Part shown: positions 11,920 to 23,640 of the stretch, piece by piece
Layout: each line of letters starts with the position of its first letter
Position numbering within the stretch: the stretch's first letter is position 1
Assembly (NCBI RefSeq): GCF_000801105.2
Contig: NC_079515.1
Span: forward strand, 9,114,001 to 9,178,000
Source: Raphanus sativus
Lineage: Eukaryota; Streptophyta; Magnoliopsida; Brassicales; Brassicaceae
Direction of reading: 5' to 3'
DNA: 64,000 nt
Position numbers and translations under genes: made by a program
The notes under the pieces: generated by a model
What the model was told of the DNA's origin: nothing
The model's database searches: none
Seen by the model: only the letters and a program-made list of their open reading frames with translations

Positions 11920-13871
11920 CAAATGGAGTATTTTTAATCTCTGTTTCTATGTTCACTGTCTTTTACACCAATTATGTTAGACCCTAAAAGTAAGTAGAGA
12001 AGAAAACAATTGCTCTGAGACTGAGCATGAAGATCGTTTCTTTTGTCTAAGCCTATGTTGTAAAAGACAATTGAGAGCTTTTAAGTCTTTATCACAGACA
12101 TTTTTGTGTGTATCTTTGTGGTTTTTGTTGCATTAATCAAGAAATGGTTTAATGAGAATCTAGTTCTAAGGAATAAATGGGCCAAAGGCCCAGTTAAAAA
12201 AATAAACTTAGCACCTGCAATGTTATTGCGAGGTCATAAACTTAGCATCTGCCACATTGTCCACCAAACTTATCCTCTTGGTTTGTGTTTAAATTTAGGT
12301 TCAAGTGCTAGAAGAAAAGTTAAAAGTCTATAGTTTATGTGCTGAAAAAAGAAAAGTTCAGTAAAGTCGTAGGGTTTAAAAGTTTTTATATGTTCACATC
12401 ACTTTATGTTAAGAAAATTCACATCACTTTATGTTAAGAAAATTTAAAAGTTAAGTTTTGTGTGTTTAAAAGTTAAAGAAACACATCACTTTGTTTAGAT
12501 TTTATGGGTTTAAAAGTTAAGTTAAAGAATGAATTATTGTATTTTTTTAAGGACTGGAGTTTAGAGTTGACATATATTAAACTATTTTATTATTATCTCC
12601 ATCTTACAAAGGTAAAGTTATGGAAAAAAATTGCCACAAATAGATTTCCTATTATTTAATAATAATAAATTACAAAATTTTAAAAGTTAATTTAATTATT
12701 TGATTTATTCTTGTTAAAAATGGATAATTACAGATAATAGTAAATTTATAACATGTAAATAGTATGTATGGACTAATGTTCTAAAAATTGGTATAACTTG
12801 TCTGAACATTTATCTTCTATAAGACACCTAACCACTGTCCATCGAATTTTATTAGACATCTAACCATTGTATATCAAATTTTATTAAACACCTAAAACCA
12901 TCTCCAATAGAACACAAAAACATATTCTATATTTCACTCTTAAATAAAGTAATCCTCTTATAAAGTTGAATTTGCTTTAATAATTTACTCTATAATAGAG
13001 TCACTCTATAAATAGAATGAATTCTAGAGTAATGTTGATTTTCACTCTATAATTCACCGCCGAACGAGTTTTACAACATTGATATTGACAAATGGAAAAT
13101 ACTCCTTTTGTGGAACAGAAGGGAATATATCATTTTTAGAAAGTATAACTATTTACTCCCTCTGTTTTCTAACGTAAGTGGTTCTATGAAAAATAGTTTA
13201 TTTCACAATATAAGTTGTTTACATATTTCAAAGAATTTTTTTCATTTACAAAAAATTATCTTCGTAAATTCGTAAAATTCTTTATACACCTTGTTACCAA
13301 CCAACGCTTTGGAGTTCGTGGATAATTAATAATCATAACTAGAAACAATAACTGTAGGTTTTTTTTGAGTCTTTTCACGTATAATATCCGCAATAAACTA
13401 TCCTACGAACTTTGATAAACTCAACAAGTAAAAAGTAGTCGAAGTTACTAGTGTTGTGTCAACAAATCTTTTCGACGTATTATGATATTCCTAGTAACAT
13501 GTCTCACATATACTCCGTTATGTATCATTTATGAATGCCAAGAAGGCAAGAACAAGAAAAATGTATCGCAGTTATGTCTCTTTGTTTCATGTACCCCCTG
13601 CTGTTTTATAAAAAACGTCGGTGCTGAACTATGGATGCGCGGAAGGACAAAGTATCGTAAAAGTTTTTTCTTTCTTTCTATTGTGTTATTTTTTCAACGT
13701 AACTACAATTATATGCGATTCGGAAGATGAATGCTTATGAAAGAAAAAAAACGATTAAAATGCAAAAACATGGCAACGTGGCGTCATGGTGACCCTTTGA
13801 TATAATTGCAGACGAATCTTATCCAGCCGGCAAGTCTCATCGGAAAATCTAATCGTAGCTTCAATTATTTG
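11920..13871. other. Intergenic stretch after JMJ30
   Basis: I see no gene here. It holds direct duplications of ttcacatcactttatgttaa (about 12392-12440), a MITE relic with a ccatctccaatagaac edge (about 12890-13080), and unpaired halves of mariner-type MITEs near 13112 and 13155. Confidence 0.6.
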
Positions 13872-14616
13872 TAGGCCTGGGATTTCGGGTATTCGGTTCG
13901 GTTTCGGATAGTACCCGTTCGGGTACGGATATTTCGGTTATTTAGAAATTATATCTAATGAGTACTTGGAAGACTTACGGTTCGGTTTCGGTTCGGTACC
14001 GACCGGTTCCGGATCGGTTCGGATTTTTGATGAAAGTAACCATGTATAACCCGGAAAAAATCGGTAACATTCGGTCGGTTAAATTTTATCCAAAATCATA
14101 GTCAATATCTGAAATATTTTTATTTTATTGATTGTATTTTTATTTTTTTGTAAAAATAAATAAATATTTTATATATACTACTAATATGTATATAAGTACA
14201 GAGAAGTTGAGCTAGTCTAGTGGTATTACTCTTGAGACTTGACCCTAAACAACTCAGGTTCGACTCTCAGCGGTTACAATGTAAACATAAATAACAAAAT
14301 AAAATAGAGATATATAAATAAAATGTAAAATATACAATAAAGTTATGGTGGTTTAGTGGTATTGCACATGTTATATCAGTTTTCACACCTGGGTTCGACC
14401 ATAATGAGACACATATTTATGTGTTTTTACATAGAATTCGGTTTAAATCGGGTACCCATTGGATTTCGGGTAAATACCCGAACCGACCCGATATCCATGG
14501 TTAAATATAATTTGATCCATCGGATAAATTTGGGCTTACCCAAACCAAACCGAACCGGTCAATTTCGGGTCGGTTTCGGGTCGGATAAATGGATATGGGT
14601 AAAAATCTCAGGCCTA
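13872..14616. mobile_element. hAT-type MITE (745 bp) with 8 bp target duplication
   Basis: The ends are perfect inverted repeats TAGGCCTG and CAGGCCTA. The 8 bp word attatttg flanks the element on both sides (13864-13871 and 14617-14624), as expected for the hAT superfamily. Sub-terminal DNA is rich in cggttcggtttcgg repeats in both orientations. There is no transposase. Inside are two tRNA-like RNA polymerase III heads, so other insertions sit within it. Confidence 0.85.
14211..14400 (+). repeat. Two tRNA-like (SINE head) segments inside the hAT MITE
   Basis: Segment one has an A-box-like TAGTCTAGTGGTATTAC (14213-14229) and a B box AGGTTCGACTCTC (14256-14268). Segment two has TTTAGTGGTATTGC (14352-14365) and GGGTTCGACC (14391-14400). 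Spacing and motifs match type 2 pol III promoters, but neither folds as an intact tRNA, so I read them as SINE heads or tRNA relics. Confidence 0.5.
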
Positions 14617-14842
14617 ATTATTTGCATGGAAACTCTCCCCCACTTCCAGTTCCTGTCTCTATCTTAGTTTGTCCGCAAGCTTCTCTATTGATATCTAATG
14701 AATGTGCTTCGAACTCTAATCCATGTGTGTGGTTTCTACATATTTGTGTCCACATAAGTAGTGTTACAAACCAATTAAATCCATGATCGTATTAATGTAT
14801 AGTTAGAAAAAGAAACACATCTAATGTGTGAACAAAAAGGTA

Positions 14843-15088
14843 CTCCCTCCGTTCCTAAATGCAGAATGTTTTAAAAAAATTTGATGTTCCAATATATAAG
14901 ATATTTTCATTTTTCTAGGTAACTTTTACTTTATTAAAAACTGTGTGACCAATCATATTTAATAATCTATTTTATAATTGGTTGAATACCATTAATTTTG
15001 AGTTTAACTCTATTTTCTAAATAAAAAGTGATTTTGTCTTAATATGTGTGTTTTTACCTAAACATCTTATATTTAGGAACATAGGGAA
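14843..15088. mobile_element. Mariner-type MITE (246 bp)
   Basis: The left end CTCCCTCCGTTCCTAAAT pairs with the right end atttaggaacatagggaa. TA is present on both sides (14841-14842 and 15089-15090). It is non-coding. Confidence 0.75.
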
Positions 15089-15547
15089 TATAATATAACT
15101 TTTAAATAATTTTAATATATGTGAAAAAACTCTCAAATGATATTTTAAAAAAAACAGAGGGAATAACATTCTTGGTATTTCCGTTTACAGTATTAAAAAT
15201 CTCATATGAATTTGACATTTTATGCTAAGTGCTAACTAATTTAATGTAGAATTTTAATGATTAATGAAGCTTACACGAACACACCACCATTATTGTTTCC
15301 AGTCCAAAATGTCTAATCATATAACCAAATCGATTATTATGTTAATAACATATGGGGAGTGGAAGAAGTTAACATTTTAATTTATTGTTGTTAGCCAAGT
15401 ATTGTCCTTTTTCTTTGTTTATAAATAATTATTTCTAAATTCGTTATTTATTGTTATTCGCTATTTATATGCCACAAACGTTTATCTTCTCCACTCACCC
15501 ATCAAGTCCCCAATTCCCAACACTGTCACAAAAGAGAATCTCGAACG

Positions 15548-16645
15548 ATGAAGCTCAACGTCGTCGTATCACTCCTCCTCCTCCTAGCCTCAACCGCAAC
15601 ATGTTGTCCGCCTTCAGACCACCGCGCACTCCTGGCTTTCCGAGCAGCACTCCACGAGCCATACCTCGGCATTTTCAACTCATGGACCGGCCAAGACTGC
15701 TGCCACAACTGGTACGGCGTCAGCTGCGACTCGCTCACTCACCGAGTCGCCGACATTAACCTCCGCGGCGAGTCAGAAGACCCCATCTTCGAGCGAGCTC
15801 ACCGAACCGGCTACATGACGGGACACATCTCTCCGGCAATCTGCGACCTCACGCGTCTCTCCGCCATCACAATCGCCGACTGGAAAGGCATCTCCGGCGA
15901 GATCCCCACCTGCATCACGCGTCTCCCTTTCCTCCGTACGCTCGACCTCATCGGAAACCAAATCTCCGGCCCGATTCCGAACGACATCGGGAGATTACAC
16001 CGGTTAGCTGTTTTAAACGTTGCTGATAACCGGATTTCCGGTTCGATTCCAAAATCGTTAACCAGCCTCTCTAGCTTAATGCATTTGGACCTCCGTAACA
16101 ACTTAATATCCGGTTTAATCCCTTCAGACTTCGGCCGGTTAACAATGCTTAGCCGCGCGTTACTAAGCGGTAACCGGATAACCGGTCGAATTCCCGAATC
16201 ACTAACCAAGATTTATCGGTTAGCTGACGTGGATCTCTCAGGTAACCAACTTTACGGCCCAATCCCACCGTCTCTAGGCCGTATGGCGGTTCTCGCGACC
16301 CTTAACCTCGACGGAAACAAATTCTCCGGTGAGATTCCACAAACTCTGATGACGTCATCGGTGATGAACTTGAACTTGAGCAGGAACTTGTTGCAAGGGA
16401 AGATTCCGGAAGGGTTCGGACCAAGGTCTTACTTCACTGTGCTTGATTTGTCTTATAACAACCTCAAGGGACCAATACCGAGATCGATCTCCGGTGCGTC
16501 GTTTATTGGTCATTTGGATCTTAGCCATAACCATCTCTGCGGTAGGATTCCGGTGGGGTCACCGTTCAGTCACCTTGAAGCGGCGTCGTTTATGTATAAC
16601 GACTGTCTTTGCGGCAAACCTTTGAGGGCTTGTTTAAAAAACTGA
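15548..16645 (+). CDS. Secreted leucine-rich-repeat protein (365 aa, single exon)
   Basis: This is an extracellular LRR protein without a membrane segment or kinase, of the polygalacturonase-inhibitor/FLOR1-like type. Residues 1-19 form a signal peptide (MKLNVVVSLLLLLASTATC). An LRRNT_2 cap follows with the Cys pair in GQDCCHNWYGVSC. Then come about nine plant-type repeats of the LxxLxLxxNxxxGxIP form, for example LDLIGNQISGPIP and VDLSGNQLYGPIP, from about residue 100 to 320. A C-terminal cysteine cap (CLCGKPLRAC) closes the protein. The length equals that of Arabidopsis At3g20820, its positional match. It probably acts in the cell wall, but its partner is unknown. The frame is uninterrupted and GC-rich against its surroundings. 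Confidence 0.93.
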   Translation: MKLNVVVSLLLLLASTATCCPPSDHRALLAFRAALHEPYLGIFNSWTGQDCCHNWYGVSCDSLTHRVADINLRGESEDPIFERAHRTGYMTGHISPAICDLTRLSAITIADWKGISGEIPTCITRLPFLRTLDLIGNQISGPIPNDIGRLHRLAVLNVADNRISGSIPKSLTSLSSLMHLDLRNNLISGLIPSDFGRLTMLSRALLSGNRITGRIPESLTKIYRLADVDLSGNQLYGPIPPSLGRMAVLATLNLDGNKFSGEIPQTLMTSSVMNLNLSRNLLQGKIPEGFGPRSYFTVLDLSYNNLKGPIPRSISGASFIGHLDLSHNHLCGRIPVGSPFSHLEAASFMYNDCLCGKPLRACLKN

Positions 16646-16786
16646 GTTTTATGTAATTTTCTTTTATTAGACCTTACTATATTTTATGATTATGTATTGA
16701 AAAACATAAATGTGTGCTACGCCTGTCTTCTGGTACTTTATGATTAATTATTATCACTACCGGATCTACTTACCAGTTACCATATA

Positions 16787-17034
16787 CTCCCTCCGTTTCA
16801 ATATAGTTGATGTTTTAAAAGGATAATTTTGTTTCAAATTAGATGAAATTTTGAGATTTTAAAGTTAACTTTAATTTTATTGGAAACTGTTCAACCAATT
16901 AGATTTCACTGTCTTTTTTATTATTGGTTAATTGATTCTAAAGTAATATTTTTAAAATATCTTTTTAGAAAAATCTAGTTTTCTTAATCTTTGTGCAAGA
17001 AGCCAAAACATCAAGTATTATGAAACAGAGGGAG
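16787..17034. mobile_element. Mariner-type MITE (248 bp) behind the LRR gene
   Basis: The inverted ends are CTCCCTCCGTTTCAATATA and the matching tattatgaaacagagggag. TA target duplications lie at 16785-16786 and 17035-17036. It begins about 140 bp after the LRR stop codon, so it may lie in or near the 3' UTR. Confidence 0.85.
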
Positions 17035-17549
17035 TAATTGATTTCTATAAGCTGTATCCATATCATACAAAAATAAAGAATTTATAGGAGTTTAAACCTC
17101 ATATCTACTGTACAAACGTTACATCTTTAATCAGGCTACAAAGCTTATATAGCTTTTCAAGTAGATTGATTACAAGAGATAAGATAAAATAGCACTAGAG
17201 ATGTAAGTAAATATAGTATCATCTAAATCGACATACCATACGGATCATGGGAACTTATTTACTAACATATTGTTTACTATAATTACATAACACATAACAT
17301 AGAATGTACTATTCACTTTAGTTTGTTTCTGAAAAATTATTCTAGGGATAAATATATACATTTGGGGATATATCAAAGAAAAATTTAATGCAGGAAAATC
17401 CAACTCACATGAAGAATAGGAACGAGTGAATTAAATGAAAACATTAAAAGAAAGTGGTGAGGTGTGGGGTAATGATAATAAAGGGTGCAATAAAGAAAAA
17501 TAAATGGGCAGAAGCATTGCATGTGAAACTCTGTAAGCATTTTGCGGTG

Positions 17550-17592
17550 AGTGTGACCTCAGGACCTAGTGACTAGTGTGACCTCAGGACCT
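17550..17592 (+). repeat. Direct duplication, period 25 bp
   Basis: The 18-base word agtgtgacctcaggacct occurs at 17550-17567 and 17575-17592. Confidence 0.8.
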
Positions 17593-17754
17593 GTCGCTGC
17601 TTCACTACATGGGTCTACTCACTTGCATTGATTTCTTATTGTCGAATTAATTATACTATTTTAATTATAAACTGTATTGGGCCCATTAGAGCCCATGTAA
17701 CTGGACCTGCGGATGATCCAATTTATGAGTCATAAATTATGACGGTGTCAAAAC

Positions 17755-18700
17755 GGGAAAATGGCTTATTCCCCTACTAACTAGTTGTTTCAGACTTTTT
17801 CACACACAAATTTTTAAGCCATGCCAAAATCTACACGAACAATGGAAATATTGCTTATTCTCTTATGAACTAATTATTTCCAGCTTTTTCACACACAAAT
17901 TTTTAAATTTTGCCAAAAACCACATGAACTACGCCATTTTTTTAATTACATACACAAACTATCAATTTTAAGCTAATTCCCCTAAAATCGTAAATTGTGT
18001 TATTCAAACATTAACTTAGTTTATTACAGGTGTATAGCCGGTTTAATTTGGGTTGATAAAAAAAGATAATACATCATTTTATTCTTTTTCTCTTTTTGTC
18101 AACTGCTATTTTTTTTCAAAAATCGTTTTACTCTTCATCATCAATTGAAAATAAAATTTATTTATTTTGTAGAAAATTAAATATTTTACATGATGCATAA
18201 AGAAAGAAGAGCAGTAATTACTAGTTACCAATCCGCTATGTTGCTGCTCTTCTTTCTTTATGCATCATGTAAAATATTTAATTTTCTACAAAATAATAAA
18301 TTTTATTTTCAATTGATGATGAAGAGTAAAACGATTTTTGAAGAAAAAGAGCAGTTGACAAAAAGAGAAAAAGAATAAAATGATGTATTATCTTTTTTTA
18401 TCAACCCAAATTAAACCGGCTATCCACCTGTTATAAACTAAGTTAATGTTTTAATAACACAATTACGATTTTAGGGAAATTAGCTTAAAATTGATAGTTT
18501 GTGTATGTAATTAAAAAAATAGCGTAGTTCATATGGTTTTTGGCAAAGTTTAAAAATTTGTGTGTAGAAAATCTGGAAATAATTAGTTCATAAGAGAATA
18601 AACAATATTTCCGTTGTTCGTGTGGTTTTTGGCATGGCTTAAAAGTTTGTGTGTGAAAAGCCAGGAACAACTAGTTCGTAGGGGAATAAGCCATTTTCCC
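17755..18700. mobile_element. Foldback element with 460 bp arms and 10 bp target duplication
   Basis: The left arm (17755-18214) and right arm (18244-18700) are near-perfect reverse complements around a 29 bp loop (18215-18243). The ends read GGGAAAATGGCTTATTCCCC. The 10 bp word gtgtcaaaac flanks the element (17745-17754 and 18701-18710). Ten-base duplications and long inverted ends fit a Mutator-like foldback transposon. No protein is encoded, and the open frame across the centre is only the palindrome. A transcript would fold into a hairpin of about 450 bp, a likely source of siRNA. Confidence 0.85.
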
Positions 18701-20098
18701 GTGTCAAAACACAAACCTTGTATTGTGTACGTGGTGGTGGTGTTACGCAAAAGTTTAAGTTATTGATGAGTTATTGAGTTTCAATATCACTAGTATAAGT
18801 AAGTTTGAACCTTTTCATTCTCATGTTTCAAGAACAGGTTACCAAGGCAACTAATGTGAGCTCATTATTTCTTCTTATAAATTGAAAATAGCACCTGAAA
18901 GTTAATTATTGACAATTACGTTACGTGGCCAAAGCAAATAGATACTTATTGTTTTATTAAAACGAGGATGAAAAGAAAATTGTATTGTAATCAAAATCTT
19001 TAATTCTCCCTGGTATGGGCTTGTATGGAATGAGTTTGGGCTATTGTTAGCCGAACAAACACGTGAGATTACCTTCTTTTATGGCTCTGTTCGTTTCGTG
19101 AACCGGATGAGAATTCCAGACGCAGCATCCGCGTGCAGTAATTGGATGCAGCAATCGGATGTCGTTCGTTCGCGATTCTTGATATTTTGGATCATGCATC
19201 TGGAAATCGTATTTGGATGCAGTAATGTTCGTTTTGAATTCTGTATTTTGTATCCGGATGAGTTTTATGTCAAAATGACCAAAAACTCCTTATCTTCTCT
19301 TTTGGTATAAACATATATATAAAGTGAAGCTATTTTTTTTTAAAATATGTTTTATTACAAATAAAATAGACATAAATAATAATAAACATCAAATTCAATT
19401 TTTCAAGTTTTATAACATTCAAAAGTAACAATAAAAAATATTAAACTATATTTTCATGTTTTAATAACTTGTTAAAAATTATAAGCAGCTTCAGAACCTT
19501 TATAGCTTACACGTTTTGGTTATAGTACTGTGCTAAATGGGGAAAATGATGTTACTTGTGCCAGAAGTTACATTCTTTTAGGGTTTGTAATCTTTTGAAT
19601 CATCCAAAAAGGAGTTGATTAAATAAATGTATGTCAAGATCCTTTCAGCCATCTTTAAATATGAACATATGATCAAAGATAAAACAAAGTGTCTCAAACC
19701 TATGAAGATTATAAGATCACACGTTTGTGAAAAGAGAAGGCAGATACTTCACAGATCCCAAGTGTTTCAAGGACCTTGACCCAGAGATCTGATCTACCAA
19801 GAATTTAACCGAGTGTGCCATGAAACACGCGGCTAAGCATCTGCTCGTTGTTGATTCAGTCATCACTGGCGACAAAATGAGAGATTCAGGGTCAGAAAGA
19901 TAAGACTTTAGGGACAAAAAGCAAAGAGACAGAAGAGAAGATCTAAAACCTTTAAGAGCAACTGCGTTTAACATACATTAAAACAAGTTAACCGAGATCC
20001 TAAGCTTCAAAACAACTAAAGAACCGAGATCCTAAGCTTCAAAACAACTAAAGAACCAAGGCAATAAAACTCAAATGCAAATTTCAGATACAAACCTC

Positions 20099-21342
20099 TT
20101 AATATGGAAGTCGACTTCCTCTTGCTATCCTTTCAGTGATTGCATCACGTCGAATCTCCATTGCTCTATCACCAGATGGAAGGTATGGAGCATGCTCAAG
20201 ATCTTGGTCACCATGATGTTCATACTCATCTACCGTTTCCCAATAAGCGAAATCACTGTCTTCACATGATGAATCTCGAATAAAATTGTGAAGTGCCATA
20301 GTGGCTGTCACAATCTTCATCCACTTTTTAACATCATACTTCGGATGTTTTCTATCTAAAATCCTCCACTTCGCTTTCCAAACACCAAATGCTCTCTCAA
20401 TCACAGAACGTAAACTAGCATGCCTCTTGTTAAACAATTCTCTAGTGTTCGTTGGTGGTCCTCCCCTAGAAAACTGGTCAAGATGATACCTAGTTTTACG
20501 GTGCGGACCTAGATAACCTATTCTAGTTGGGTAACCCGAGTCAACTAGATAGTACTTACCAGTTGGTGGATGAGGGAAGAAGGGTTCATATTTTGCGCAA
20601 TGTGTAAGAACTTTCGTGTCATGGGCTCTTCCAGGAACTCCCACATAGGCGTAGATGAATCGCATGTTCAGATTGCATACAGCAAGAACATTTATTGTCG
20701 GCTCTCCTTTCCTGCCTCTGTATGCTTCATGATTATCAGACGGAGGACGAACAGGTATGTGAGTTCCGTCCAAAGCACCAATACAGTCTTCAAAAAATGG
20801 CATGTACCTATAAAAAAAAGAGAGATCAGAGAGAGAACTTAATGAAACAATGTGGAGAGGTAAACAATATCAAGAACCTACTTATTATTGTTTACTATAA
20901 CAGGACTTGGAGTAGTAAACTCTCCTATTGATGGCTTAACGATGTCTGCAGCAAGCTTTAATAGAGCAGAGAGAACTTCATCTAGTTTTCTTTTCACTGT
21001 ATCCACTGAACGTTGATATCTCTCAGCCAAAACTCGAACTGTTAAATCTTGTGCAACCATTTCAACAAACATTGCCACACTCTCTTCATGATAGACATTG
21101 CATGATTCTTCAAGTTTGTAGTTTTGTTGAAGCCTAAAACACAGATTCATAAAAGTACCTTGATTCATCCTAAAGATATCAAAACATTGCTTGTCACTCT
21201 CAAACATGAGGCGCTGAACACGGCGCCATCCTCCACCTCTGTTTGTTCTGAGCATTTGTCGAGGAAGAGGAGGAAGATCTGTAACTCCATAAACATCTTC
21301 TAGTATATGATACATGAGCTCTTCCTCCTCTAACAAATCCAT
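20099..21342 (-). CDS. PIF/Harbinger DDE transposase (DDE_Tnp_4 type)
   Basis: This is the catalytic protein of the surrounding Harbinger element, which cuts and pastes DNA together with the Myb-like partner. The exons are 21342-20882 and 20807-20099 with a GT-AG intron of 74 bp, giving 389 residues. The N-terminal part has an HTH-like region (LAERYQRSVDTVKRKLDEVL). The catalytic triad is visible as D167 in GALDGTHIP, D243 in YLVDSGYP and E291 in VIERAFGVWK. The 47-residue gap between the second D and the E is typical of the PIF family. The first in-frame ATG is at 21342. Open frame continues upstream to an acceptor-like site near 21402, so an extra 5' exon is possible. No stop or frameshift was found. 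Confidence 0.85.
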
Positions 21343-21665
21343 ATCATCATCTTCAGTTAGCAATGCAAATGTATCTAGTGCTGTTGTTTCGTTGCATTCC
21401 TGTCAAATAACAAGTAAACATGTTAAACAATGCCATATTCAAATACTGAAATTATAAAAATGCATGTAAAATGCATGAAGGTAACAAAAAGACTTAACAA
21501 ATACTTTTTCATAGAAAGAAAATGTCATAAATAAACAAGAAAATTTCACATTGTCATGCATAAAGATAGAAAGCAACATAAGACTGAAACAGATAGAGAG
21601 AAACATAAGACTCAAACTCTAGACTCAAACACAAGACTCAAACACAAGACTCAAACTTCACACTG

Positions 21666-22803
21666 TCATGCATATCTGCTTTCACCAGTCTCTTCCTCCA
21701 AATAGATAATCTTGTTCTCGTCATCTTCATAGCTTAGGAAGGTCTGTCGATTTGTAGCAGCTTCCCTGAGATGTTTATAAGCAGCTTTGTACAATGGAGA
21801 CCACATTCTGATACTAGACAGTGAATGCAAGACTCTCATAGCCTTAAGCTGACTGCAACTCAAATCTGGATGGCTTTCTATCAAGTGGTTCTTTTGAGAG
21901 AGTATCTCATCACGTGATTGAAGACTACTTCTCATAGCATCTGCTGTTTGTTCTGCACGCCTTTTCCGAGAAGGCTTTGGGACAGTAGAGGGTCGTGGAC
22001 CAATGGAGACTCGTGGACCATTAGAGGATGAGGGAGCATCTGGTTCAGGATTGGTTTGCCTTGCTGGAGGATTTGTTTGCGTTGCTGGATGATTGGTTTG
22101 TGTTGCTTCAGATGCGGCATCATCATTCTGTACCTCCATATTGTCTAACTCATTTTCACCTTGCTGAGCACTCCACCCTTCTGCTCCACTTACATGAACC
22201 CCACTGAAAATCTGTTCCAGTAGATCTGTATTTGCCACTGGTTTCTCTCTGTATTTCCTAGCTCCAGGCCATTCCTAGAATCAAATAACAACCATCATCA
22301 CTCATGTTTCTACTTAGCATAAACCTAAAGTGTTTAGCTAACAGATTCTAAAGGGTTTGGTATATACCTTACAACGCTGGTCCCACCAATCATCACTCAT
22401 GTCTATTGAGCCATTTGGATGATATCCAAGTCCAGTTCTGTTGTGAGTCAACCTCTTCATCGCTCCGTATTGCTTCTTGCAAGAGTTGAACTTGTTCCTA
22501 AACTTTATCCATGGATGCTTCACCCCAAATGCATCATAAAACTTATCTGCAATTGTCTTTCTCGCAGTTTCATGGAGAACCTTATTTTTCACATTGCCTT
22601 TCAGTTCTTCTTCAATTCTCAGTTGAAGCAAAAACCGTGTTTGTTCATCACTCCACAATACAGTCTATGAACACAAGACCATCTATGTCAAGACTAACTT
22701 AATTCAATGCAACTATCTATGTCAAGACTAAACTAAATGCAACACAGAAACACCAAAAAAGTGTGTTGAGAAGACTTACATCATTTCCAGGGACAGATGC
22801 CAT
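21666..22803 (-). CDS. Harbinger Myb/SANT-like DNA-binding protein
   Basis: This is the second protein of the Harbinger element, thought to bind the element ends and bring the transposase to them. The exons are 22803-22780 (MASVPGND), 22664-22368 and 22274-21666, all GT-AG, giving 309 residues. A Myb/SANT-like domain occupies about residues 10-107, with spaced tryptophans in LWSDEQTRFLL, KHPWIKFRNKFN and SDDWWDQRCK. Behind it is a low-complexity linker with TQTNPPA-type repeats, a basic patch (KPSRKRRAEQ) and a helical C-terminus. It reads in the same direction as the transposase, about 320 bp upstream of it. Confidence 0.85.
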
Positions 22804-23289
22804 TGAAGCTTGAACAGATAGTCACTGAAACAAAAATAAAAACCAAAACAAATAAGCTCAAGTTCAACAACCGTGGTCATAATATCTGAAGAAACCCATC
22901 AAGCATCTGAAGAAGTTTATCCAAGAAGAGGAAGCTTACAAGAGAGTGAGAGCCTGAGCAGGTCTGAGACGAAGCTTGAGATAGCTCGAGATGGAAGTAC
23001 TGAAAAGTACAAAGCAAACACACAGTACAAATCATTAACGATGCTTGTAGATTGTGAAGGGAGCAAACACACAGTAATCATAATAGCTCATAATGTTCAG
23101 TAGATAGAAACTCATCAAACATCTGAAGAAATTATCCAAGTTCCTTTAGAGCTACATCAGTAATCATTCACACTAGCTCAAGTTCAACAGCAGTAATCAT
23201 AGTAGCTCACAATGTTTAATCATAGTAACACAGATTAAGAGAAACCCATCAAATATCTGAAGAAGTTTATCCAAAAAGAGAAAGCTTAC

Positions 23290-23640
23290 CAATAGAACAG
23301 AGAGAGAGGACTGCTACAGAGAGAGAGAGAGAGCCGAGATGCTTTAGAACAGAGACTTCGAGAGAGAGAGACCACTCTCCATTTCTCTGCTAAGAAGAAC
23401 AAAACAAATGAGATTTCAAAAGGGTTACAGACTAAAAGTGACGAAAACAAGGAGAGAGAGACTTACCAATAGAGCGAGAGCGAGAGAGAGACTGTGTGAG
23501 AGAGAGAGATGGATTCGAGAGAGAGACTGCCAGAGAGAGAGCGACTGAGAGAGAGGGCTGCGAGAGAGAGGGCTGAGAGAGAGAGACTGCGAGAGAGGGA
23601 GACTGCGAGAGAGAGAGAGAGATTAGATGGTTGAAGAGAT
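23290..23640 (-). repeat. GA/CT-rich low-complexity tract inside the Harbinger element
   Basis: Long runs of (GA)n with short interruptions lie here. On the minus strand they form a CT-rich tract upstream of the Myb-like gene. It is probably promoter or leader DNA of the element. Confidence 0.8.

Noticed and set aside
13155..13400. Another complete mariner-type MITE
   Set aside because: Only the left end (ctccctctgttttc) is present; no matching right end was found.
14211..14400. Intact tRNA genes
   Set aside because: A and B boxes are present but no full cloverleaf can be drawn, and the segments sit inside a transposon.
18190..18378. A short protein gene across the foldback centre
   Set aside because: The open frame exists only because the two arms are complementary; it has no motif.
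19717..19974. Host gene fragment captured in the Harbinger element
   Set aside because: The codons look faintly protein-like in one frame, but stops interrupt and I recognise no family.
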